A stretch of 64,000 nucleotides of DNA from Bifidobacterium miconis (lineage in GTDB: Bacteria > Actinomycetota > Actinomycetes > Actinomycetales > Bifidobacteriaceae), in the NCBI RefSeq assembly GCF_019331735.1, contig NZ_JAHBBH010000009.1, forward strand, positions 25,338 to 89,337. Direction: 5' to 3'. Of this stretch, positions 50,454 through 59,705 are shown piece by piece (the first letter of the stretch is position 1; every line of letters begins with the position of its first letter). The notes beneath the pieces are model-generated. The model was not told the DNA's origin and searched no databases. It was given only the letters and a program-made list of their open reading frames with translations. The position numbers were made by a program, and so were the translations under genes.

Positions 50454-51101
50454 ATGGCTGAGATCTTCGCTTTCCCGGCGGCGACGAGGCCCGGCGACGA
50501 GGCCGTGATGTCCGGGCGACCCGACGGCGTGCCGGATGACATGTGGCACGCCGTCGAATCGGCGCGCGCGATGAGGCGCGAGCCGTCGATGCGGTATCGC
50601 GAAATACCGGTCCCGGCGTCTCTTGCGGATTTCGGGCTCGGAGTCGAGCTTGAATCCGTCGCGTCGCTCGCCGCGTCATCGTCGTCCGCCGCATCGTCCG
50701 CGGCCGTTTCCGCGCCGGCGGCCAGCGGCTGGATCATGCTCCTGTATTCGCGTTCGTTCCGCGTCGACTGGCAGTCGCGCTGGCGGTGCGTCGCGTTCGC
50801 GTCGTTGCCGCTGGAGACGCGGGAGAACGACGGTTTGGCCCCGGACATGTACTGGGACGACATGTGCGGTCATCTGCGCGGCGTGCTTCCGGCCAGTTTG
50901 GGCGGCACGGTGACCGTCACACGGAACACGTCGTTCGGCACGCTGGCGGGGCAGGGTTCGGTCGGTTGCGAGATGCGGGTATCATGGACGCCGCTTGAAG
51001 ATACCGATGGCGGAATGGACGCGGGGGGCCAGATACGGTCGTGGGCCCGGTTCGTCGGTTCCGCCGCACGCGACGAGGAGGAACCGACCGTTGACCGATG
51101 A
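50454..51101 (+). CDS. DUF3000 family protein
   Basis: This is a 215-residue protein of unknown function. It carries the DUF3000 pattern (RREPSMRYREIPVPASLADFG, WRCVAFASLPLE, SWTPLEDTD) and an Ala/Ser-rich low-complexity insert (about 75-100). Across Actinobacteria DUF3000 genes are directly upstream of RNase D genes, as here; the two reading frames overlap by 11 bases. The ATG at 50454 probably starts a leaderless message. Confidence 0.87.
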   Translation: MAEIFAFPAATRPGDEAVMSGRPDGVPDDMWHAVESARAMRREPSMRYREIPVPASLADFGLGVELESVASLAASSSSAASSAAVSAPAASGWIMLLYSRSFRVDWQSRWRCVAFASLPLETRENDGLAPDMYWDDMCGHLRGVLPASLGGTVTVTRNTSFGTLAGQGSVGCEMRVSWTPLEDTDGGMDAGGQIRSWARFVGSAARDEEEPTVDR

Positions 51102-52377
51102 GCCGAGGCTGCAGACCGAACCGCGGGGCGGTGTTCCCGACGTCACGTCGACCAGGCGCGGCTTCGAAGCCGTATGCGACCGATTCGCCGAGGCCGGCGG
51201 GTCCGTGGCGGCCGATGCGGAACGCGCTTCCGGATATCGCTACGGTCATGAGGATTGGCTGATCCAGTTCAAGCGCGAGGGCGCGGGCATCGCGCTGCTC
51301 GACCCCGTGGCGCTCGGAGCGGAGGGCGTCGACTGGAACCGGTTCAACAGGGCCGTTTCCGGCGCGACGTGGATTCTCCACGACTCATTGCAGGATCTGC
51401 CAGGCTTCTCCGATCTGGGACTGCACCCGGACGCGCTGTTCGACACCGAAATCGCGGCCCGGTTGCTCGGCCTGCACCGGTTCGGTCTGGCCGCCGTCAC
51501 CGAGCACTATCTCAACATCACCCTTGCCAAGGAGCATTCCGCGGCCGACTGGTCGTACCGTCCGCTGCCGCGCGACTGGCGCAACTACGCGGCGCTCGAC
51601 GTCGAGCTGCTCATCGAGCTCGAACGGCTCATGCGCGCCGACCTCAAACGCCAGGGCAAACTGGAATGGGCCGAAGAGGAGTTCGCCCACGCGCTGAGCG
51701 AAGGCACCGGCCCGCAGCGCGAGCATCCGGTGCCGTGGATGCGCGTCTCCCGCATCACCGTGCTCAGCCACGACCGCCGCGGGCTGGCCATAGCCAAGGC
51801 CCTGTGGGAGGAGCGCGACCGGCTCGCCCGACGGTACGACATCGCGCCGAGCCTGCTGCTCGCCGATTCGTCGATCATCGAAGCTGCGGTGAAGAAGCCG
51901 CGAAACGCGCGCGAATTCCGGGCGATACGATCGCTCAACGAACGCGTGCGCATGCACACCGGCGGCGAGCAGGACAAAATGTTCGAACGCTACGCGTCCA
52001 TCCAGCGCAAGGTCAAGCCGTCCGTATGGCGGCAGACCATCCAGCAGGCGCTTGGGCTGCGCCCGTCCGAGCTGCCGACCATGCCGGCCAGCCAGCAGGA
52101 CAACGGGCAGGGCAATGCGCCGCGGTCGATGAAGATCTGGGAGAGCCGGCATCCGCGGCGCGCGGAGACGCTCAAGCGCGTGCGCAGGGCGGTCAACCAG
52201 ATCGCCGAGGACACGCGCACGCCGCCGGAAATCATCATCCGCCCGCAAATCATCCGCAACCTGTGCTGGACGGACGATCCGCGCAGCAGGGACGTGGCCG
52301 CGTTCCTGTCCGAGCAGGGCGCGCGCGACTGGCAGGTGAAACTGATCGCCGCGTCCGTGAGTAGGGTTATCATGTAA
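51091..52377 (+). CDS. rnd: Ribonuclease D family 3'-5' exonuclease
   Basis: This is a 428-residue DEDDy exonuclease with HRDC-like C-terminal domains, for tRNA 3' trimming and RNA decay. DEDD motifs: DAERASGYRY (motif I), HDSLQDLPGFSDLGL (motif II), and YAALDVELL (motif III, with Tyr and Asp). The start is the TTG at 51091, 9 bases after GAGGAGG (51075-51081) and overlapping the DUF3000 stop. The longer ORF from 50995 is rejected because it would run far back through DUF3000. Confidence 0.92.
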   Translation: MTDEPRLQTEPRGGVPDVTSTRRGFEAVCDRFAEAGGSVAADAERASGYRYGHEDWLIQFKREGAGIALLDPVALGAEGVDWNRFNRAVSGATWILHDSLQDLPGFSDLGLHPDALFDTEIAARLLGLHRFGLAAVTEHYLNITLAKEHSAADWSYRPLPRDWRNYAALDVELLIELERLMRADLKRQGKLEWAEEEFAHALSEGTGPQREHPVPWMRVSRITVLSHDRRGLAIAKALWEERDRLARRYDIAPSLLLADSSIIEAAVKKPRNAREFRAIRSLNERVRMHTGGEQDKMFERYASIQRKVKPSVWRQTIQQALGLRPSELPTMPASQQDNGQGNAPRSMKIWESRHPRRAETLKRVRRAVNQIAEDTRTPPEIIIRPQIIRNLCWTDDPRSRDVAAFLSEQGARDWQVKLIAASVSRVIM

Positions 52378-52430
52378 CGGTTGCCCACTGGGCAGAACTA
52401 TGACAGTACGACTTTTCAGGAGCGTTTAGC

Positions 52431-53828
52431 GTGAAGATCAGCGTCAGGAACCTCGAGCCTACCAAGGTGAAGCTCACCATCACCGTCGAGCCGGAGGAGT
52501 TCAACCCCTTCCTCGACGAGGCCCGCAAGGAGATCGGTAAGCAGGTGAACATCCCCGGCTTCCGTAAGGGCCACGTGCCCGGCAAGATCATCGACCAGCG
52601 CGTCGGCTTCGCCGCCGTTGCCGGCGAGGCCGTGAACAACGGCGTGCCGGAGCTCTACTCCCAGGCGCTGGACGAGAAGAAGATTCGTCCGATGGCCCAG
52701 CCGGAGATCGACGTGCAGGAGGTGCCGTCCTCCGCCAAGGACGAGACCAAGCTCAAGTTCGTCGCCACCGTCGAGCGTCGCCCCGACATCGAGCTCCCGG
52801 AGCTCGAGGGCCTGACCATCGACGTGGCCAAGCCGGAAGTCACCGACGAGGACGTGGCCAAGCGCCTCGAGACCCTGCGCCAGCGCTTCGGCACCCTCGT
52901 GGGCGTCGACCGCCCGGCCGGCAAGGGCGACTTCGCCAACATCGACCTGACCGCCGAGATCGACGGCGAAACCGTCGAATCCCAGGAGGGCGTCAGCTAC
53001 GAGCTCGGCTCCAACACCATGCTCGACGGCCTCGACGAGGCGCTCGACGGCCTGTCCGCCGGCGAGGAGACCACCTTCGAGGGCACGCTGGAAGCCGGCG
53101 ACCACGAGGGCCAGAAGGCCCAGGTCAAGGTCAAGGTCAACACCGTCAAGGCCGAGGAGCTCCCGGAGCTCAACGACGACTTCGCCCAGGATGCCTCCGA
53201 GTTCGACACGCTGGACGAGCTCAAGGCCGACATCCGCAAGCAGCTCGAGCAGGACGGCGAAGCCCGTCAGGCCACCGAGGCCCGCGACGCGTTCCTCGCC
53301 AAGCTGGCCGAGGGCGTCGAGATCCCGGTCCCGAAGGGCGTGAAGGCCGACGCGGTCGCCGAGCACCTCAAGTCCATGACCCCGGATCCGGAGAAGGCCA
53401 CCGACGAGCAGAAGACTCAGGCCGAGGAAGCCGCCGAGAAGGAACTCAAGGACCAGATCCTCCTCGACACCCTCGCCGAGAAGCTCGACGTGAAGGTCTC
53501 CCAGGCCGACGTGTTCAACTTCCTCGCCTCCATCGCCCAGCAGTACGGCATGGATCCGAACGCGTTCATCAACGCGATCGTGAAGAACGGCCAGCTCGGC
53601 TCCGCCGTGGCCGAGGTCGGCCGCTCCAAGGGCCTGCTCGCCGGCATGCGCGCCGTGTCCTTCACCTCCGAGGGCGAGCCGCTCGACCTGAGTTCCTTCC
53701 TCGGCGAGGATGAGGCCGTCGAGGATGCCGTGGAGAACGAGAGCGTCGAAGCCGCTTCCGCCGCTGCCGCCGTCGCCGACGAGATCGCCAACGACAAGGC
53801 CGAGGAAGCCCCGGCCGACGCCGAGTGA
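52431..53828 (+). CDS. tig: Trigger factor (ribosome-associated chaperone, PPIase)
   Basis: This is a 465-residue chaperone that meets nascent chains at the ribosome exit. The N-terminal ribosome-binding domain has the signature GFRKGHVPGKII (near residue 43), then an FKBP domain (about 160-245) and the helical C-terminal domain. The last ~40 residues are an acidic Ala/Glu tail. The GTG start is 8 bases after AGGAG (52418-52422). In many bacteria tig is followed by clpP and clpX; here a ClC gene and a small accessory patch separate them. A terminator lies at 53868. Confidence 0.95.
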   Translation: MKISVRNLEPTKVKLTITVEPEEFNPFLDEARKEIGKQVNIPGFRKGHVPGKIIDQRVGFAAVAGEAVNNGVPELYSQALDEKKIRPMAQPEIDVQEVPSSAKDETKLKFVATVERRPDIELPELEGLTIDVAKPEVTDEDVAKRLETLRQRFGTLVGVDRPAGKGDFANIDLTAEIDGETVESQEGVSYELGSNTMLDGLDEALDGLSAGEETTFEGTLEAGDHEGQKAQVKVKVNTVKAEELPELNDDFAQDASEFDTLDELKADIRKQLEQDGEARQATEARDAFLAKLAEGVEIPVPKGVKADAVAEHLKSMTPDPEKATDEQKTQAEEAAEKELKDQILLDTLAEKLDVKVSQADVFNFLASIAQQYGMDPNAFINAIVKNGQLGSAVAEVGRSKGLLAGMRAVSFTSEGEPLDLSSFLGEDEAVEDAVENESVEAASAAAAVADEIANDKAEEAPADAE

Positions 53829-53867
53829 GCGTGTCGCGCTAGACCGATAGTTCGGTAGCGTGTTGTG

Positions 53868-53901
53868 AAAGGCTTGGAATCGCCATGATTCCAAGCCTTT
53901 T
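53868..53901 (+). terminator. Terminator after tig
   Basis: A 14-bp perfect stem (53868-53881 with 53887-53900) with a 5-base loop, ending in TTTT. Confidence 0.9.
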
Positions 53902-54012
53902 GCGTTATGTGCGGTAGGCGTGACGCGTCGGCTGCCGGCCGTGCGATGGTGGATTGGCATTGGTTGCGACGTGCCGAGACAATGCCGGTATGACGATGGA
54001 CAGGGGAGAAGG

Positions 54013-55422
54013 ATGACGGAGAAGACCGAAAAGACCATGGCTTCGACGGATTGGAAGCGCATCGGATGGATGGCCGCCGCGGCGTTGCTGCTCGGCGCGG
54101 TGATCGGCGCGGGCGCGGGCCTGCTGACGCTGATGCTGTACGGCATCGAACGGGCGATGCTCGGCTACGTCGAAGGATCGGCCGCCCCCGGACCGTTCGC
54201 CGTGCCGGCCGTGCGACGCGCGGTGTCCGTGACGGTCGGCCTGACGGTCGCCGGCGTGATCTGGTGGCTGCTGCGCACGAAAACCACGAAAGTCCCGTCC
54301 GTCAAGAAAGCCGTCGCCGGAGATCGCATGCCGGTCTGGCAGACGATCATGCACGTGTGCCTGCAGATCTTCATCGTCGGCTCGGGCGCGTCGATCGGCC
54401 GCGAAGTCGCGCCGCGCGAACTCGGCGCGATGCTCGCGCAGCGCTTCTGCGACCTGTTCCGCCTGACCGGCATCGACCGACGGACCGTGGTGGCCGTCGC
54501 GGCCGGAGCCGGTCTGGGCGGCGTGTACAACGCGCCGTTCGCCGGCATGTTCTTCGCCGTGGAGATCCTGCTCGCCGACGTGGCGATCGAGAACGTCGCG
54601 TTCGGACTCGGCATGTCCGCCACGGCCGCGTTCGTCGCGTCCAGCATCAAGGGACGCCACGTGTTCTACGATATTTCAAACATGCAGAACGACCTCACGC
54701 CCACGCTGATGCTCGCCGCGCTGCTCATCGGCGCCCTCTGCGGCGTGGCGGGCGCATGGTTCCGCCGAGGCTCGCAATGGGCTGAATCGCATAAGCCGCA
54801 GGGTGCGGCGATCCTATGGCAGATGCCATTGGCCGGCGTGCTCACCGGCATGGTCTCGCTCGCCTTGCCGCAGATCATGGGCAACGGCCGTGCGGCCGCA
54901 CAATTGGGGTTCAGCACGGTCTCCACTCAGGAGGGCCGTTCCATCGCCGAGCTGATCAACCCGGATTCCACGCTTTTCGGCACGAACAGCACTTACCTTT
55001 CGGATCTTGGGAGTACCAGCGATACCGTCTCCCCGTGGACGGCACTGGGCTTGAATCCGCGCCAGAGCGAACTGCTGCTGGTGATGATGGTGCTGGCATT
55101 CACGTTCATTGCCAAAGCGGCAATCACCTTGCTCACCATCCGTTCCGGCGCATCCGGCGGCGTGCTCCAGCCGGGCATCGCGCTCGGCTCCACGCTTGGC
55201 GCGATGTTCGGCATTTTCTGGGCGATGGCGTTCCCCGCGGATTCGGTCACCGCCTGCGCCCTCATCGGCGCGGCCGCGCTCCTGTCAGCCTCCCAGCAGG
55301 CGCCGCTCATGGCCATGTGCCTCGTGCTGGAACTCACCGCCGCCCCCAGCACGTTCTACGTGCCGGTCACGCTGGGCGTCGCCGTCTCCGCGTCCCTTTC
55401 CCATCAGCTGCTGCGCAAATAA
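54013..55422 (+). CDS. ClC family chloride channel/transporter
   Basis: This is a 469-residue membrane protein of the ClC family with about ten hydrophobic segments. The anion-selectivity motifs are GSGASIGREVAPREL (variant of GSGIP/GREGP) and GASGGVLQPGIALG (GxFxP-type). No CBS domains are present. It may move chloride or fluoride with protons; the substrate is not decided by sequence here. GGGGAG precedes ATG 54013; ATG 54037 is an alternative. The 3' end overlaps the convergent small gene at 55404-55613 by 19 bases. Confidence 0.85.
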   Translation: MTEKTEKTMASTDWKRIGWMAAAALLLGAVIGAGAGLLTLMLYGIERAMLGYVEGSAAPGPFAVPAVRRAVSVTVGLTVAGVIWWLLRTKTTKVPSVKKAVAGDRMPVWQTIMHVCLQIFIVGSGASIGREVAPRELGAMLAQRFCDLFRLTGIDRRTVVAVAAGAGLGGVYNAPFAGMFFAVEILLADVAIENVAFGLGMSATAAFVASSIKGRHVFYDISNMQNDLTPTLMLAALLIGALCGVAGAWFRRGSQWAESHKPQGAAILWQMPLAGVLTGMVSLALPQIMGNGRAAAQLGFSTVSTQEGRSIAELINPDSTLFGTNSTYLSDLGSTSDTVSPWTALGLNPRQSELLLVMMVLAFTFIAKAAITLLTIRSGASGGVLQPGIALGSTLGAMFGIFWAMAFPADSVTACALIGAAALLSASQQAPLMAMCLVLELTAAPSTFYVPVTLGVAVSASLSHQLLRK

Positions 55423-55613
55423 CTGCGTAGCTCTTTGATGTCTTGGGCGGGCACGCCCCAATTGTGCGCGACCTCGTATGAGGGAGTGTCGAACAGCACT
55501 GTGGCCAGATCGGTTTTTCGTTCGCAGATGATTCGGTGGTTGATCGGATTGCGGTACAGACTATAGGCACGGTAATGACCGAGGAGCCTGAGCCTAGGCA
55601 TGGAATCGCACAT
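55404..55613 (-). CDS. Small protein of unknown function, third gene of DUF4160 cassette
   Basis: This is a 69-residue protein (MCDSMPRLRLLGHYRAY... ending IKELRSYLRSS). No family is recognised. A good AGGAGG ribosome binding site lies 9 bases before ATG 55613, inside the DUF4160 gene whose end it overlaps by 20 bases, so coupled translation is likely. The 3' end overlaps clc tail-to-tail by 19 bases. Base and codon use are more AT-rich than its neighbours, which suggests acquisition by transfer. Confidence 0.65.
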   Translation of the reverse strand: MCDSMPRLRLLGHYRAYSLYRNPINHRIICERKTDLATVLFDTPSYEVAHNWGVPAQDIKELRSYLRSS

Positions 55614-55866
55614 AGCCGAAAACCTCCTGCCACGAAACGACGATGTCGGGGGAGACGGATCGAAGGAATTCGGTGATGCCACGCAGCTCTTTCGCCGTCA
55701 TACCGTTTCCGACTCCGTCCAGTAGTACATCGCCGTTCTCAAGTATCCAGAATTTTGCGGCATTGGGAGACTGCCGGCCGCGGGCGACGTGCACGTGGAC
55801 CGGTTCTCCGCTTTCGTTCGCCCAGAAATAGATGAGAAAACCGTGGATTCTATACAGACCAGGCAT
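55594..55866 (-). CDS. DUF4160 domain-containing protein
   Basis: This is a 90-residue protein matching DUF4160 (MPGLYRIHGFLIYFWANESGEPVHVHVARGR, with the HVHV-A-R core, then a short C-terminal helix pair). DUF4160 proteins are typically encoded next to another small protein, often DUF2442, in pairs suspected to be toxin-antitoxin-like modules; the biochemistry is unknown. GGGAAGG lies 11 bases before ATG 55866; an ATG at 55890 is possible. It overlaps both the gene before it (by 17 bases) and after it. Confidence 0.75.
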   Translation of the reverse strand: MPGLYRIHGFLIYFWANESGEPVHVHVARGRQSPNAAKFWILENGDVLLDGVGNGMTAKELRGITEFLRSVSPDIVVSWQEVFGYVRFHA

Positions 55867-56110
55867 GATCAAGACCGCCTTCCCGCGCATATCGCATGAT
55901 CGAGGTCATGCCGCGGGCGGTGGTGATAAGGAACGACGATGATTCTTCCTTGGTGAACCCGTCATTTTCGGTCAGGATGCCATCGGGAAGCTTCACTTCG
56001 GCATGTTTGCGGCCGTTGTCGAAGAATACACGCACGCTGCCGTCCGGCTGTACGTCGGAATGGGTGACCTTCGTTCCGTCGCCGGTTTCGTAGTAGTCGT
56101 ACACGTGCAT
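55850..56110 (-). CDS. Small acidic protein, first gene of DUF4160 cassette (DUF2442-like position)
   Basis: This is an 86-residue protein. A beta-rich N-terminal part (SDVQPDGSVRVFFDNGRKHAEVKLPDG) is vaguely like DUF2442 proteins, the usual partners of DUF4160, and the C-terminal part is helical (SSFLITTARGMTSIMRYAREG). The family assignment is only suggestive. AAGGAGG lies 5 bases before ATG 56110; an upstream ATG at 56173 is rejected for lack of a ribosome binding site. It heads the three-gene overlapping unit on the minus strand. Confidence 0.65.
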   Translation of the reverse strand: MHVYDYYETGDGTKVTHSDVQPDGSVRVFFDNGRKHAEVKLPDGILTENDGFTKEESSSFLITTARGMTSIMRYAREGGLDHAWSV

Positions 56111-56303
56111 GATGGCCTCCTTGACGCAATTCCATTGTAGGGCAGGAGGCGAGGGGGAATCGAAAGCATTCATTGTCGGTCCTTTCATATGCGGCGTCGT
56201 TCCAGCGTAAGGTGACAGTGCCGTGCTGCACAAGCCAAAACGGCATGTGTGGTCGAATGGCCGAGAACGTCGGAATATGGCGGTTGCGTTGATGGAAAGG
56301 GGA

Positions 56304-56312
56304 TGTGGATAA
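56304..56312 (-). promoter_or_regulatory. DnaA-box sequence (inverted)
   Basis: TGTGGATAA, the complement of TTATCCACA, upstream of the restriction relic. Third perfect copy in the window. Confidence 0.4.
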
Positions 56313-56371
56313 CCGGACGACTGCGTGGCGATGGTCGGGGAGACGGTAGAGTGAGGAAGGATTCAGCCGTG

Positions 56372-56821
56372 ATGGTCGCCCGGGCGACCGGCGACCCCGC
56401 GAAGGCCTACACGACCAAACTCCGCGCAATCGCCGCGCAGCTGGGCGAACGCATACTCGTCCATGAGCTCGGATCGCAAACCGACTATGAAACCACATAC
56501 GGATCGCTGCCGTTCGGACTGCTGGTGCGACGAGTGGCCAAACTCGACCATGCGGCCGCGATGGCGGCGTTCGCCGAGTTTGTCAACGCGCACACGCTCA
56601 ACCAGACCCAGATCGGCTTCCTGCACACTGTCATCGACTACATCGAACACAATGGATACCTCGACCCCGAACAGCTCGCCAAACCTCCGTTCGATCATCC
56701 GCGCCCGATGCTCAAGCTGTTCGATACGAAACAGGCGATGGATCTGATCCTGTGCATCCGCAAGGTGCGGGACAACGCCATGCCGCCGGAGCAGACGCAC
56801 ATCGGAGCTCTCGCCGGCTGA
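56372..56821 (+). pseudogene. Relic of type I restriction enzyme R subunit (C-terminal domain only)
   Basis: The frame encodes about 149 residues that resemble the very C-terminal domain of EcoEI-type HsdR subunits: LVRRVAKLDHAAAMAAFAEF, then NAHTLNQTQIGFLHTVIDYI, then NGYLDPEQLAKPPFD. A complete HsdR is about 900-1100 residues; the nuclease and helicase domains, HsdM and HsdS are all missing here. The start is uncertain (ATG 56372 or upstream in-frame codons to 56249). It may be dead DNA or a reused domain; the intact frame leaves expression possible. It lies between the DUF4160 cassette and clpP1. Confidence 0.65.
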
Positions 56822-56931
56822 CGTTCGTCGCAACGCTATGCGGGTAGCCGAAAAGGGGCGGAAGCGCGGCGGCGGTCGCTTTGAACGGGTAATGTAGCTA
56901 AGCGTAATGTTTTATGAGTCAAGGAGATAAG

Positions 56932-57549
56932 GTGGCAGGTTTCATGACACCCTCACCCACGATGGGCGACGGCGACGCCCCGTCCATGGTGGATCCGATT
57001 TTCAACCGGTTGCTCAAGGACCGCATCATCTGGATGGGCGAAGAGGTCAAGGACGATATGGCCAACCGCATCTGCGCGCAGATGCTGATGCTCGCGGCCG
57101 AGGATCCGAAGAAGGACATCTGGCTGTACATCAACTCGCCGGGCGGCTCGATCACCGCCGGCATGGCCATCTACGACACCATGCAGCTCATCGAGCCCGA
57201 CGTGGCGACCGTGGGTCTCGGCATGTGCGCCTCGATGGGCCAGTTCCTGCTGAGCTCCGGCACGCCGGGCAAGCGTTTCCTCACCTCGCACGCGCGCGTG
57301 CTCATGCACCAGCCGTCCGGCGGCATCGGCGGCACCACCACCGACGTGCGCATCAACGCCGAGCTCATCATGGACATGAAGAAGACCCTCGCCGAACTGA
57401 CCGCCAAGCAGACCGGCCACACCGTCGAGGAGATCTACCGCGACAACGAGTACGACCACTGGTTCACCGCGCAGGAAGCGCTCGAATACGGCTTCGTCGA
57501 CAAGATCGTGTCCACGCACGACACGATGAGCGCGCAGGAAGGGAAGTGA
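56932..57549 (+). CDS. clpP1: ATP-dependent Clp protease proteolytic subunit, first copy
   Basis: This is a 205-residue serine protease subunit. The catalytic triad is Ser101 (GMCASMGQF), His126 (LMHQPSGG) and Asp175. GxxS with Cys-Ala before Ser is usual in actinobacterial ClpP pairs. AAGGAG (56921-56926) is 5 bases before GTG 56932, which I prefer over ATG 56914 (upstream of that site) and ATG 56944. Two GTAATGT repeats just upstream may hold the -10. It is followed by clpP2 with a 5-base gap. Actinobacteria need both subunits for an active 14-mer; ClgR is expected to control them. Confidence 0.95.
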   Translation: MAGFMTPSPTMGDGDAPSMVDPIFNRLLKDRIIWMGEEVKDDMANRICAQMLMLAAEDPKKDIWLYINSPGGSITAGMAIYDTMQLIEPDVATVGLGMCASMGQFLLSSGTPGKRFLTSHARVLMHQPSGGIGGTTTDVRINAELIMDMKKTLAELTAKQTGHTVEEIYRDNEYDHWFTAQEALEYGFVDKIVSTHDTMSAQEGK

Positions 57550-57554
57550 GCATC

Positions 57555-58277
57555 ATGGCATCCGAAGAAGCGAAGTTCGTTCAGCGTGCCGAGCGTCTGG
57601 CCGGTCAGGCCGGCGTGGTCGGCTTCATGCCGGCCGCCGCGCGCGAGGCCGCATTCGCCGGCCGCGTGGCCGCCGCCATGCCGCAGGACCGCTACATCCT
57701 GCCGCAGTTCAGCGAGAAGACGCCGTACGGCATGAAGACGCAGGATCCGTACACCAAGCTGTTCGAGGACCGCATCATCTTCATGGGTGTGCAGGTCGAC
57801 GACACGTCGGCCGACGACATCATGGCCCAGCTGCTCGTGCTCGAAAGCATGGACCCGAACCGCGACGTGATGATGTACATCAACTCGCCCGGCGGCTCCA
57901 TGACCGCGATGACCGCGATCTACGACACCATGCAGTACATCAAGCCTGACGTGCAGACCGTGTGCCTCGGCCAGGCCGCGTCCGCCGCCGCGATCCTGCT
58001 TGCCGCCGGAACCAAGGGCAAGCGCCTGATCCTGCCGAACGCGCGCGTGCTCATCCACCAGCCGGCCATCGACCAGGGCTTCGGCAAGGCCACGGAGATC
58101 GAAATCCAGGCCAAGGAGATGCTGCGCATGCGCGAGTGGCTTGAGAACACGCTCGCCAAGCACACCGGACAGGACATCGAGAAGATCCGCAAGGACATCG
58201 AGGTCGACACGTTCCTGACGGCGCAGGACGCCAAGGCGTACGGCATCGTCGACGAGGTGCTTGAGCACCGTTCGTGA
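57555..58277 (+). CDS. clpP2: ATP-dependent Clp protease proteolytic subunit, second copy
   Basis: This is a 240-residue ClpP paralogue with Ser143 (GQAASAAAILLA), His168 (IHQP) and Asp218. The N-terminus is about 35 residues longer than ClpP1 (AERLAGQAGVVGFMPAAAREAAFAGR), as in other actinobacterial second subunits. GGAAGGGAAG from the end of clpP1 serves as the ribosome binding site for ATG 57555. It forms a mixed barrel with ClpP1. A terminator follows at 58290. Confidence 0.95.
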   Translation: MASEEAKFVQRAERLAGQAGVVGFMPAAAREAAFAGRVAAAMPQDRYILPQFSEKTPYGMKTQDPYTKLFEDRIIFMGVQVDDTSADDIMAQLLVLESMDPNRDVMMYINSPGGSMTAMTAIYDTMQYIKPDVQTVCLGQAASAAAILLAAGTKGKRLILPNARVLIHQPAIDQGFGKATEIEIQAKEMLRMREWLENTLAKHTGQDIEKIRKDIEVDTFLTAQDAKAYGIVDEVLEHRS

Positions 58278-58289
58278 GTTCCGTCATGA

Positions 58290-58326
58290 GATACCCTCAG
58301 CCGGGTTCCGGCCGAGGGTATCTTTA
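58290..58326 (+). terminator. Terminator after clpP2
   Basis: A 9-bp outer stem GATACCCTC/GAGGGTATC (58290-58298 with 58314-58322) with a further inner GCCGG/CCGGC-type pairing, followed by TTTAT. Confidence 0.85.
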
Positions 58327-58376
58327 TATGCGATGTATGCGGCGAGGGCGGCAGCAACAAAGAACAGGGGAGTGAC

Positions 58377-59705
58377 ATGGGACGCGTGGTGAGCTACAAC
58401 GAGGACGTGCCGCGTTGCACGTTCTGCGGCAAGACCGAGCATCAGGTGCACAAGCTGGTGGCCGGGCCGACCGCCGCGATCTGCGACGAGTGCATCGAGC
58501 TGTGCGTCGAGATCATCTCCGAGGAGCGGCGCCGCGGCGCCGACGTGAACGCGCTGTCCCTGCCCAAGCCGGCCGAGATCAGCGCCTACCTCGACCGGTA
58601 CGTCGTCGGCCAGCAGGCCGCCAAACGCACGCTGTCGGTGGCGGTCTACAACCATTACAAGCGCGTCAACATGGAGTTGCGCGAATCCGCGTCGCAGCTG
58701 GGCGGCGACAAGGACGGCCGGCGGCCGTCACGTCGCGGCGCCGACCCGCTCGACGAGGTCGAGGTCGCCAAGTCGAACATCCTGCTGCTCGGCCCCACGG
58801 GCGTGGGCAAAACGTATCTCGCGCAGACGCTCGCCCGCGTCATGAACGTGCCGTTCGTCATCACCGACGCCACCACGCTCACCGAGGCCGGCTATGTGGG
58901 CGACGACGTGGAAACCGTGCTGCAGCGGCTCATCGAAGCCTCGGACGGCGACGTCGAGCGCGCGCAGCACGGCATCGTGTACATCGACGAAATCGACAAG
59001 ATCGCGCGCAAGTCAGGCGAGAACACGTCCATCACGCGCGACGTGTCCGGCGAGGGCGTGCAGCAGGCGCTGCTCAAAATCCTCGAGGGCACCATCGCCT
59101 CCGTGCCGGTGGAGGGCACGCGCAAGCATCGGGACCAGGAGACCGTGCAGATCGACACGCGCGGCATCCTGTTCATCTGCGGCGGCGCGTTCGTGGGCCT
59201 TACCGACATCATCGGGCACCGTCTCGGCACCCGTTCCAGCGGATTCGGTACGGCATGGCATGATCGCGAGGTCGGGCCGGAGGAGCTGCTCGCGCAGGTC
59301 AACGCCGACGATCTCGCCGATTTCGGCCTGCTGCCCGAGTTCATCGGTCGACTGCCGGTCGTGAGCGTGCTGGACGAGCTGACCGAGGACGATCTGGCGC
59401 GTATTCTCGTGGAGCCGCGCAACGCGCTGGTCAAGCAGTACCGCAAGATGTTCGCCGCGGACGGCGTGGACCTCGCGTTCACCGAGGAGGCCGTGCGCGC
59501 GATCGCCGTGACCGCGATACGGCAGGGCACCGGCGCGCGCGGCCTGCGTTCGATCATCGAACGGACTCTGGAGAAGACGATGTTCGAATTGCCGAGCCTT
59601 GACGACGTCGATCAGGTGATCGTCGACGCCGCGGCGGTGCGTGGAGAGGGGCAGCCGAAGTACGTGCGGGCCGATACGGCCCAGTTGCGCAGGATCGCGG
59701 GGTGA
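58377..59705 (+). CDS. clpX: ATP-dependent Clp protease ATP-binding subunit ClpX
   Basis: This is a 442-residue AAA+ unfoldase that feeds substrates to ClpP1P2. The N-terminal zinc-binding domain has four Cys ([14 protein letters not shown]...ICDECIELC). The AAA+ module carries Walker A GPTGVGKT, Walker [14 protein letters not shown], and the [12 protein letters not shown] sensor 2 region. A 20-residue basic insertion (about 100-120, [14 protein letters not shown]) separates the two domains. AGGGGAG lies 5 bases before the ATG. It is in its own transcription unit after the clpP terminator. Confidence 0.97.
   Translation: MGRVVSYNEDVPRCTFCGKTEHQVHKLVAGPTAAICDECIELCVEIISEERRRGADVNALSLPKPAEISAYLDRYVVGQQAAKRTLSVAVYNHYKRVNMELRESASQLGGDKDGRRPSRRGADPLDEVEVAKSNILLLGPTGVGKTYLAQTLARVMNVPFVITDATTLTEAGYVGDDVETVLQRLIEASDGDVERAQHGIVYIDEIDKIARKSGENTSITRDVSGEGVQQALLKILEGTIASVPVEGTRKHRDQETVQIDTRGILFICGGAFVGLTDIIGHRLGTRSSGFGTAWHDREVGPEELLAQVNADDLADFGLLPEFIGRLPVVSVLDELTEDDLARILVEPRNALVKQYRKMFAADGVDLAFTEEAVRAIAVTAIRQGTGARGLRSIIERTLEKTMFELPSLDDVDQVIVDAAAVRGEGQPKYVRADTAQLRRIAG

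Noticed and set aside
56880..56915. ClgR operator before clpP1
   Set aside because: Sequences such as CGCTATGCG and GCTAAGCG are only loosely similar to published ClgR motifs; too weak to call.
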